From NCBI GenBank assembly GCA_965116015.1, contig OZ220477.1, positions 1,922,001-1,986,000 on the forward strand: DNA of 64,000 nucleotides, given 5' to 3'. Numbering within the stretch: the stretch's first letter is position 1; every line of letters begins with the position of its first letter. Origin of the DNA: S5-327 sp965116015. Its GTDB lineage: Bacteria; Chloroflexota; Dehalococcoidia; Lucifugimonadales; Australimonadaceae. A program made the position numbers and the translations under genes. This document shows positions 55,674 through 62,566 of the stretch, in pieces. The notes under the pieces were generated by a model. That model did no database searches. It saw only the letters and a list, made by a program, of their open reading frames with translations, and was not told the DNA's origin.

Positions 55674-56021
55674 GTGACAGAGCAAACCTGCATCTTCTGC
55701 AAACTCGGACATGGCGATATCCCTGCTGAGAAGTTGTTTGACGATGGCGCGGCGTTCGCCGTCCACGACATCAGCCCCAAGGCCCCGGTCCATGTCCTGG
55801 TCATTCCCCACGCGCATATCGAGGAGCTCGTCGCAGCGACAGACGAGCAACGCGCCGCCGCCGCGCACTGCTTGGCGGTTGCGCCGAGGATTGCGCGGCA
55901 GCTCGACCTCGCCGCGACAGGCTACCGGCTCGTGGCGAACCAGGGCCCGGACTCAGGACAGGAAATTCCGCATTTCCACATTCATCTCTTGGGACAGCGC
56001 AGCCTCGGCGCCATGGGCTAG
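55674..56021 (+). CDS. HIT-family nucleotide hydrolase/transferase
   Basis: A GTG at 55674 with GGAGAG 8 nt upstream gives 115 aa. CIFCKLGHGDIPAEKLF at the N-terminus and the triad HFHIHLLG near the C-terminus define the HIT family (Hint/HinT-like), which hydrolyses AMP-linked compounds. Followed by the HD-hydrolase gene after 3 nt. Confidence 0.93.
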   Translation: MTEQTCIFCKLGHGDIPAEKLFDDGAAFAVHDISPKAPVHVLVIPHAHIEELVAATDEQRAAAAHCLAVAPRIARQLDLAATGYRLVANQGPDSGQEIPHFHIHLLGQRSLGAMG

Positions 56022-56024
56022 GCG

Positions 56025-56606
56025 TTGGACTTCGAACTTCCCCCTGCCGTGGCCGCTCTGATTGACGCGCTCCCGTCCGGTCTGCGCGCGCACATCGAGC
56101 GCGTAAGAGGCATCGCTCGCTCGCTTGCGCAGGCGCACGACATCGACGTCGGCCTTGCCGACCTCACCGCGGCGGCGCACGACGTGGCGCGGCATCTGCC
56201 CGGCGCGCGGCTCATCGAGGAGGCGGAGCGCCAGGGGATGCGTGTGAGCGCCGTGGAGCGAGCGGCGCCGGTTCTGCTGCATGGGCCCGTGGGAGCGGAA
56301 TGGCTCCGCGCCAGCGGCGCCGTCGCCGATGGCGACGTCTTGGAAGGCGTGCGATGGCATACCACAGGGCGGTGCGGCTTGGCGCCCGTCGGGCAAGTCG
56401 TGCTCGTTGCCGACAAGCTCGACCCGCAAAAGGCGCAGGCGTATCCCTTTCAGCCGCTCGTGCGAGAGGCTGCGTTCCGCAACCTGGAAGAGGGACTGCT
56501 CGCATTCCTCGACGGCGCGATCAAGGCGCACATCGACAGGGGCGAGGCGACGCATCCGCTGAGCGTTGAGGCGCGCAACCAGCTCCTGTTAGCCCGCAGC
56601 TGCTAA
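56025..56606 (+). CDS. YqeK-like HD-domain hydrolase
   Basis: 193 aa from a TTG at 56025. His ligand in RAHIERVRGIA, the HD pair in AAAHDVARHL, LLHGPVGAEW, VRWHTTGRCGL and VVLVADKLDPQ match YqeK-type symmetrical Ap4A hydrolases, which belong to the HD superfamily. The HIT gene just upstream also acts on adenylated nucleotides, so the pair may share a role in clearing such compounds. Start codon choice is uncertain. Confidence 0.82.
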   Translation: MDFELPPAVAALIDALPSGLRAHIERVRGIARSLAQAHDIDVGLADLTAAAHDVARHLPGARLIEEAERQGMRVSAVERAAPVLLHGPVGAEWLRASGAVADGDVLEGVRWHTTGRCGLAPVGQVVLVADKLDPQKAQAYPFQPLVREAAFRNLEEGLLAFLDGAIKAHIDRGEATHPLSVEARNQLLLARSC

Positions 56607-56622
56607 CCCCGCAAAATCCGAA

Positions 56623-56696
56623 GCACATTTGTTCTAAATCCTGTTGACAGTCGCAGAACACGCGTTCTAGTATGCGGATAAATAGAACAAATGTGC
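56623..56696 (+). promoter_or_regulatory. Promoter with three SOS-box-like operators
   Basis: TTGACA (56644-56649) and TAGTAT (56668-56673) are 18 nt apart. The spacer ends with the palindrome GAACACGCGTTC (56656-56667), a perfect match to the GAAC-N4-GTTC LexA box of Gram-positive-type bacteria. Flanking it, GCACATTTGTTC (56623-56634) and GAACAAATGTGC (56685-56696) are exact reverse complements of each other and one base off that consensus. Centres are 33 and 29 bp apart, near three helical turns. The ATG follows at 56704. Confidence 0.8.
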
Positions 56697-56703
56697 GTGG
56701 CAT

Positions 56704-58029
56704 ATGACTTACTCTCCAACCCCCTACCAGCGTGAAATCGCCGCTGCCGTCGCCAGAGACGCTCTCGCCAGGCGCGGAGGAATCTTCACCGTCGAGATCC
56801 CTCTCGGCGCAGGCGTCAGCGAGCTCGCCTCGCAACTCGAGATGCTCCTGATGAGCGTCGATGTGAACGTCGGCGGCGATCTCTTGCGCGTCGCCCCCTC
56901 CCAAGCCGCTGAAGTCAAAGACCGCCTCGTAGCGCGCCTCCGCGGAGGAGCCCTCAACGGACTTTGGCGGACGGCGCCGCAGGACGTGTGGCTGGGACGC
57001 GCTCGCGTGCACTACGCCACCCATAACGAGATCGCGAACACGCGCGGAAACTTCAGCCTCATCCAGGTCGTCGATGCGCACCTGCTCGACGCCGACACAC
57101 TGGAGCGCGCTCGCTCGCTTGCTGAGGCATCAAACGCCGCCGCTGTTTTCTACGGACGCCCATGGAACGGCGCGACTCCCTTTGAGCAGCTGAAAGTCGC
57201 CAACAGGCGATCAGCCGCGCCCGGAGGCGGCTCCCTGCACATTCGAGTGAGCCTCGACCGCGCCGAGGAGCAGCTGCCGGGCTACGCTGCCCGCGTTGCG
57301 CAAGTCCGTGCGCGTCTCGGCAACGAGCACCCCGAATTCATCACCGCCTACGAGCTTCGCCCTGTTACGTCGGAGCGAGCGTTCTCCTGCGAGCAACTTC
57401 ACTCCTTGTTCGGCGGCTGCAGGCCGCGTAAGACCGTCCTGGGCGCTCCCCTCGTCGCGTCTGTAGTGATCACTCGCTTGCCGGCTTCTGGTTCCACCTT
57501 GCTTCGGTCAGCTTCAGCGACGGCGGTGGCGACAGTGGCCGAGTACGCCCCGGACGGGCTGCGCGTAGTCGACCACCGCTGGATCGAAGCCGCGGATCCT
57601 CCGACGCTCACGCGCGCCATCGCCCGCTTCACATCGAGCTCGTGGCGGTGCGAACGCGTGATCGTGCGTCCCGCCGCTAGGGATGGCGCGGAGCAGGCCA
57701 GGCGCTTGCTCGATTCCCAGCTCGGATCTCGCCGCGTGGTCTGGATCGACGGCCCGCCCGCGTCGCGGAGCGCAGAAGTCTCCGGCCTCCTTGCTGCCGT
57801 GATGACAGGTCGCCTCAGCCTCTACGCAATGGACAGCTCGCCGGAATACCGCATGCTGCGCCACGAGGTCGAGAACGCGCTGCTTCGTATGGGCAACGGG
57901 CGTGGTCTTAGCCTGGCGACAGATGCCGATGCGGAAGGGTTCCTCGAAGGGCTCTTGCTCCTCGCTTCCTCTGGCGCAGAGCTGGGAGCGGAGCGCGCCC
58001 AGCTGGCGCCCGAAGCTCTCGCCTCATGA
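56704..58029 (+). CDS. Terminase-large-subunit-like protein with eroded catalytic motifs
   Basis: 441 aa. The first half looks like a phage terminase ATPase: YQREIAAAVARDAL, then FTVEIPLGAGVSELASQLE where a Walker A would be, VVDAHLLD where a Walker B would be, and SNAAAVFYGRPWNGATPFEQL. Residues 190-220 (YAARVAQVRARLGNEHPEF) also fit. The second half resembles the RNase H-like nuclease domain (VVDHRWIEAADPP; LLAAVMTGRLSLYAMD; a C-terminal DADAEGF). The P-loop Lys and the usual acidic residues appear lost. The reading frame is intact, so a binding or structural role is likely. Identification rests on remembered family patterns. Confidence 0.5.
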   Translation: MTYSPTPYQREIAAAVARDALARRGGIFTVEIPLGAGVSELASQLEMLLMSVDVNVGGDLLRVAPSQAAEVKDRLVARLRGGALNGLWRTAPQDVWLGRARVHYATHNEIANTRGNFSLIQVVDAHLLDADTLERARSLAEASNAAAVFYGRPWNGATPFEQLKVANRRSAAPGGGSLHIRVSLDRAEEQLPGYAARVAQVRARLGNEHPEFITAYELRPVTSERAFSCEQLHSLFGGCRPRKTVLGAPLVASVVITRLPASGSTLLRSASATAVATVAEYAPDGLRVVDHRWIEAADPPTLTRAIARFTSSSWRCERVIVRPAARDGAEQARRLLDSQLGSRRVVWIDGPPASRSAEVSGLLAAVMTGRLSLYAMDSSPEYRMLRHEVENALLRMGNGRGLSLATDADAEGFLEGLLLLASSGAELGAERAQLAPEALAS

Positions 58030-58143
58030 GAGCGAGGCGGGTGCGCCGCAGCAGGTCAGGCGGAGGCGGATCAACGGGAATGCGCAGCTCAGAGAAACCG
58101 CGAAGAACAGCCATAAGAAAAAGAAATAAGGAGGAGGGAGAGG

Positions 58144-58464
58144 ATGACTAGGCACCAGAAGTCTGGACGGCGGCGGAACGAACCCATTCTCGATGGATTG
58201 CCAGAACAGCAGACATTCGTCGACACCGGCTGCGAAGTGTCGGCATCGTGCTTGTCGTGCCCGCTGCCGCAGTGCAAGTTCGACGACCCCGCATGGTACA
58301 AGGCGTACCGCCGGCAGGAACGGGACATGGAATACTTGCTGGCGCACAAGCTGGAAGGCCTGAGCGTGTTCGAGATCGCGCGGCGTTGCAAGGTAAGCCC
58401 CCGGACAGTGCACAGGGGCATCCGGCGCATCCAGAACTCTCCCCTCGCCGCGCAAGTCGCCTAA
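58144..58464 (+). CDS. Small four-cysteine helix-turn-helix protein
   Basis: 106 aa, AAGGAGG about 10 nt before the ATG. Cys30, Cys36, Cys39 and Cys44 form a compact cluster (GCEVSASCLSCPLPQCKFDD) fit for zinc or an Fe-S cluster. Residues 71-96 (GLSVFEIARRCKVSPRTVHRGIRRI) are a helix-turn-helix. It lies 114 nt after the terminase-like gene in the same direction. It could be a regulator or a small-terminase-like DNA-binding partner; neither is proven. Confidence 0.7.
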   Translation: MTRHQKSGRRRNEPILDGLPEQQTFVDTGCEVSASCLSCPLPQCKFDDPAWYKAYRRQERDMEYLLAHKLEGLSVFEIARRCKVSPRTVHRGIRRIQNSPLAAQVA

Positions 58465-58549
58465 CGACCTGCTGTTCGCGCCAGCGGCGGCTGATGCCGG
58501 AGACCGCTCTCCGTGGCGCAACGCAGACGCTCCGGCTATCACGCGATGA

Positions 58550-58596
58550 GGGGGCAGGGTGAGGACGCCAGCCCAAGGCTCCCTCGCCCTGCCCCC
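58550..58596 (+). terminator. GC-rich hairpin before metG
   Basis: GGGGGCAGGGTGAGG (58550-58564) pairs with CCTCGCCCTGCCCCC (58582-58596), 15 bp with one G:U. No T-run. It is 86 nt after the HTH gene stop and could end that transcript. Confidence 0.45.
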
Positions 58597-58653
58597 CAGG
58601 AGCAGGGCAGGCGCCCCTGGGATTGCCCCTGTTAGAATGACGCAGAGCAATCT

Positions 58654-60321
58654 ATGCCTGAACGCATCTTTATCGGCGTGGCCTGGCCGTACGCCAATGG
58701 CCCCGCCCATCTCGGACACCTGGCAGGATCCTATCTCCCTGCCGACATCTTCGCCCGATATCACCGCATGCGCGGCAACGATGTGCTGATGGTGTCCGGC
58801 AGCGACTCCCACGGCGCGCCCATCACTATGCGCGCCGACGCCGAGGGAATCTCCCCCCGCGACATCGTTGATCGCTACCATGCCTCCTTCCTCGACACCT
58901 GGGAACGGTTCGGCGTCTCGTTCGATCTGTTCACATCCACGATGACCGACAACCACCAGGAGGTGACCCACGCCCTCTGGAGAATTCTCCAAGAGCGCGG
59001 ATTCATCTACCAATCCTCGATGAAAGTCGCCTACTCGCCAAACTTCAATCGCTTCCTTCCCGATCGCTACGTGCGCGGAACTTGCCCAGTGTGCGCGTTC
59101 GACGACGCCCGCGGCGACCAATGCGACAACTGCGGCGCCATCCTCGACCCCATCGACCTTGGCAATCCCGTCTGCGTCGTAGACGGCGAACGCTACCCCG
59201 TTGAAGTGCGCGACGCCGAGCATATGTTCCTCAAGCTGAGCGCGTTCCGCGAGCAGCTCGCCGCATGGATCCAGCAACAAACGCACTGGCGCCCTAACGT
59301 CCGCAACTTTACCCTCGGCATCCTGCGCGATGGACTGAAAGACCGCGCTGTCACTCGCAACCTCGATTGGGGCTTGCCCGTTCCTGTCGAAGGCTACGGC
59401 GACCGCCGCATCTACGTGTGGTTCGAGGCAGTCATCGGCTACCTGTCTGCCAGCGTCGAATGGGCCCAACGCAACGGCGACCCCGAAGCCTGGCGCCCGT
59501 TCTGGCAAGACCCGGCAACGAAGTCTTACTACTTTATGGGCAAAGACAACATCCCATTCCACACGCTCATCTGGCCCGCGATCCTTATGGGTCGAGGCAA
59601 TCACATTCTTCCCTACGACGTACCCGCCAACGAATTCCTCAACCTCGAAGGGCGGCAGCTCTCCACCAGCCGCAATTGGGCCGTTTGGGCGCCCGACTAC
59701 CTCGACCGCTTCCCACCCGACCCCCTGCGCTACCATCTAGCATCCAACCTGCCGGAAACGAGCGACTCCGACTTCTCATGGGCCGACTACGTGCGCAGCA
59801 ACAACGACGAGCTCGTCGCCACGTTCGGCAACCTCGTTCACCGCACGCTCACACAGGTCTACCGCAACTTCAACGGCGCAACCCCTGATCCCGGCGAACT
59901 CGCTCCCGACGACGAGGCGCTCCTGCGCAGCGCCGAAGAAACGCTCGATGCCGTCGGGCGGAGCATCGAGGCTGTGCGTCTGCGCGAGGGACTGAGCGGC
60001 GCTATGACGCTCGCCCGCGAGGCGAACCGCTACCTCGATGCTCAAGCTCCGTGGCGGCAGATCAAGACAGACCGTTCAGCGGCTGGGCGCGCGCTTGCCG
60101 TTACGATGCGCGCGCTTATGGCTTTGCGCGTCGCCCTCTATCCCTACCTGCCGTTTAGTGCGCAGCGGCTCCACGAGCTGCTTGGCCAGAGAGGCGACGT
60201 TCAGCGCGTTGGCTGGCGCCTCGAAACCCTCGCCCCGGCGCAGCCCTTGCCGCGACCGCAACCACTCTTCTCGAAGCTCGACGACGCCGTCGCAGAGGAG
60301 ATGCGAGCCAAGCTCGGCTAG
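58654..60321 (+). CDS. metG: Methionyl-tRNA synthetase
   Basis: 555 aa. Class I motif AWPYANGPAHLGH (HIGH-type), zinc-binding knuckles CPVC and CDNC near residue 145, FMGKDNIPFHT and a KMSKS-type loop reading LSTSRNWAVW near 340. It charges tRNA-Met in the cytoplasm. There is no C-terminal tRNA-binding (Csaa-like) extension. TAGAAT at 58633-58638 lies 15 nt before the ATG, and no SD is visible, suggesting a very short leader. Confidence 0.96.
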   Translation: MPERIFIGVAWPYANGPAHLGHLAGSYLPADIFARYHRMRGNDVLMVSGSDSHGAPITMRADAEGISPRDIVDRYHASFLDTWERFGVSFDLFTSTMTDNHQEVTHALWRILQERGFIYQSSMKVAYSPNFNRFLPDRYVRGTCPVCAFDDARGDQCDNCGAILDPIDLGNPVCVVDGERYPVEVRDAEHMFLKLSAFREQLAAWIQQQTHWRPNVRNFTLGILRDGLKDRAVTRNLDWGLPVPVEGYGDRRIYVWFEAVIGYLSASVEWAQRNGDPEAWRPFWQDPATKSYYFMGKDNIPFHTLIWPAILMGRGNHILPYDVPANEFLNLEGRQLSTSRNWAVWAPDYLDRFPPDPLRYHLASNLPETSDSDFSWADYVRSNNDELVATFGNLVHRTLTQVYRNFNGATPDPGELAPDDEALLRSAEETLDAVGRSIEAVRLREGLSGAMTLAREANRYLDAQAPWRQIKTDRSAAGRALAVTMRALMALRVALYPYLPFSAQRLHELLGQRGDVQRVGWRLETLAPAQPLPRPQPLFSKLDDAVAEEMRAKLG

Positions 60322-60330
60322 GCCGCCTTT

Positions 60331-61332
60331 ATGGTCGACGCTCAGACCTCACAAGCCAAGATCGACGAAACCGCGCGCTTCATCGTAGAGCCCGTCGCAG
60401 TCGACCTCGATCGCGTTATCGCCAACCTCGTCGCGATTGCTAGAGAGTCCGGACTTCCCGGCGGCGGCATGGCCGAGCAGGCTATCGCAAGCGGCGGCAA
60501 GAAAGTGCGCCCCATCATCACCCTCCTCGCCGGCGCTCTGCGCCCTTCCGACGCCGACCGCATCGTCACAATGGCCACAGCCATCGAACTGTTGCACATC
60601 GCATCGCTCATCCACGACGACACCGTCGACCAAGCGGACACGCGCCGGGGACGCCCCACCGTGAGCAGTATGTTCGGCGGCGATGTCGCCGTGCTGCTCG
60701 GCGACTACGTATTCGCGTCGTCGGCCGTATTTGTGTGCGACACGGGCAACATCCGCGTCATCCGACGGTTCTCCGAGACAATTATGGAGCTTGCGCGCGG
60801 CGAGCTCGCGGAACGCTTCAGCATCCACGACTGGTCGCAGTCAATCGACGACTACAAGTTGCGCATCTACGAGAAGACCGCGTCGCTCATCAGCACAGCG
60901 GCCGAGTCGGGAGGCGTGCTGAGCGGAGCCCCCGAAGAACACGCGCAAGCGCTGTGCGCGTTCGGTTGCAACGTAGGCATGGCGTTCCAGATCGTCGACG
61001 ACGTGCTCGATTTCACAGGCAACGAGGAAGAGCTCGGCAAGCCCGCGGGCGCCGATCTGCTGCAAGGCACGCTCACGCTGCCGGCCCTGCTCTATGCCGC
61101 GCGTTCGCCCGAAGACCCTGTCGTAAAGCGGCTGCGCGCCGGGAGCCGCGACGAAGAAGACCTGCGCGCGATGGTGTCGCTCATTCGCGAGTCGAGCGTC
61201 ATCGACGAAGCGCTCGAAGCGCTCGAGAGCTACCGCGCCGCCGCGCGCGCCGCGCTTGCCGCCCTGCCTGATGTGCGTTCCCGCGACTCGCTCGAAGCGC
61301 TCATCGACTACGTAACCCTTCGCCGCAGCTAG
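60331..61332 (+). CDS. Polyprenyl diphosphate synthase
   Basis: 333 aa. Both aspartate-rich motifs are present: LIHDDTVDQADTRRGRPTV (DDxxD) near residue 95 and QIVDDVLDFTG near 225, with GGKKVRP at the IPP site. Makes long-chain isoprenyl diphosphate for quinones or carrier lipid. Begins 9 nt after metG, so probably co-transcribed. Confidence 0.93.
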   Translation: MVDAQTSQAKIDETARFIVEPVAVDLDRVIANLVAIARESGLPGGGMAEQAIASGGKKVRPIITLLAGALRPSDADRIVTMATAIELLHIASLIHDDTVDQADTRRGRPTVSSMFGGDVAVLLGDYVFASSAVFVCDTGNIRVIRRFSETIMELARGELAERFSIHDWSQSIDDYKLRIYEKTASLISTAAESGGVLSGAPEEHAQALCAFGCNVGMAFQIVDDVLDFTGNEEELGKPAGADLLQGTLTLPALLYAARSPEDPVVKRLRAGSRDEEDLRAMVSLIRESSVIDEALEALESYRAAARAALAALPDVRSRDSLEALIDYVTLRRS

Positions 61333-61360
61333 TCTTCGTTCCCAACATCCTTCAGAGCGT

Positions 61361-62509
61361 CTAGGGTGAATCATAACCTGCAGGCCGCGGAATACCGTGG
61401 AAGATGGAGTACTCCGAAATTACCTCCGTATCCCCCATCAACACTGCGTATACGTTCACTTCGTAGACGCCGGGCCCGTGCGTTTCCAGCACACTGCGCA
61501 AGTCGGCGCTGATGGCGAATCGGTCTCCATCCAGCTCCCATTTCGACATCTTTATTTTCTGCACAGTAATGGGCGCGGAGCGCTCCAATTCTTCCCATCG
61601 GGCTCGCGCATTCTCCCACAATTGATGCGCCTCTAAAGCGGAAGTGGCGCGGGGAGATTCAGGCGACTCTGAGTAAGGGCCAGGACAGGTATCCCACCAA
61701 GAACTCTCCGCAATTCCTGCACTGCGGTAGCTCAGAAACGCGACTTTCCGCCCCAGGCAAGAGCCGTACGCTCGCGCGATCTGACCTTGAGTCAATTCAT
61801 GCGGCGGCGGATGATGCAAAATGGTCACCCTGTAATGGTCGCCGTGCTCGAGATTCGCACCGTTCTTGACACTACCTTCCATAGACAATATCCCCGCGTC
61901 GTTGATAGCAGGCAACGCTGTGTACTTCACGTAGTCGCCCTCGAATTGCTGAACCGCCATGAAATTGTGGCTGTCCCAAGCTAAACCGATGTTGACCTTC
62001 CTGTGTCGGGGCTTAAGAATGTTGTCAGCGTGGCCGGGACTCTTCATCCACCCATCCATCGCACCCCGTACTTCCTCGACGATGCTCTTGATGGCGCTGT
62101 AGCCTTGCCCCGGCAGCTTACAGTAGTCCGATCCAGAAACATTCTCATTCGCCGACTGGTAACCTCCCGCCAGAGAATACCTCATGGTGGGGTTCAGTCC
62201 GTCTATGCCATAGTGCGAGCTGATGCAGTTATCCAACAAATTGTCAGCGTGAATTTGTGCTGCCCTGTTACTGCCCATCATTACTGCTGGCGCCCCTTCC
62301 GCCATCCGAACCTCATTAATTAGAGCCAGCATAAGCTCATACGGATTGAGCCTTGGCGCGGCAGGCGTTGGGCTGAGAGTCGGCGTCGGCGATGCGGCAG
62401 ACGTTGCCACTGCATTCTCAGTAGTCGGCGTCAGCGAATTGGGAGGCGAGCACGCGGCATTCGCCAGTATCACGGCAATGAGCGCAAAAGAGAGTGCGGT
62501 GAAAGGCAT
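61361..62509 (-). CDS. CAP-domain (SCP/PR-1-like) lipoprotein
   Basis: 382 aa, AAGGGA 8 nt before the ATG. Lipoprotein signal ending NAAC, a Pro/Thr/Ser linker (SPTPTLSPTPAAP), then a CAP domain with NEVRMAEGAPAVMM, ADNLLDNCISSHYGIDGL and MKSPGHADNILKPRHRKVNIGLA. The remaining 180 residues are unassigned. CAP proteins are secreted and mostly of unknown function. The base composition looks a bit less GC-rich than its neighbours by eye, which could mean transfer. Confidence 0.88.
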   Translation of the reverse strand: MPFTALSFALIAVILANAACSPPNSLTPTTENAVATSAASPTPTLSPTPAAPRLNPYELMLALINEVRMAEGAPAVMMGSNRAAQIHADNLLDNCISSHYGIDGLNPTMRYSLAGGYQSANENVSGSDYCKLPGQGYSAIKSIVEEVRGAMDGWMKSPGHADNILKPRHRKVNIGLAWDSHNFMAVQQFEGDYVKYTALPAINDAGILSMEGSVKNGANLEHGDHYRVTILHHPPPHELTQGQIARAYGSCLGRKVAFLSYRSAGIAESSWWDTCPGPYSESPESPRATSALEAHQLWENARARWEELERSAPITVQKIKMSKWELDGDRFAISADLRSVLETHGPGVYEVNVYAVLMGDTEVISEYSIFHGIPRPAGYDSP

Positions 62510-62566
62510 TAAAAAGATCCCTTAACGTGAAACGCCGCGGTGCTAAAGCTATGACGATGCCCCGCC

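Noticed and set aside
56704..58464. A prophage or gene-transfer-agent cluster
   Set aside because: No portal, capsid, tail, integrase or att-like repeats nearby; flanks are housekeeping genes.
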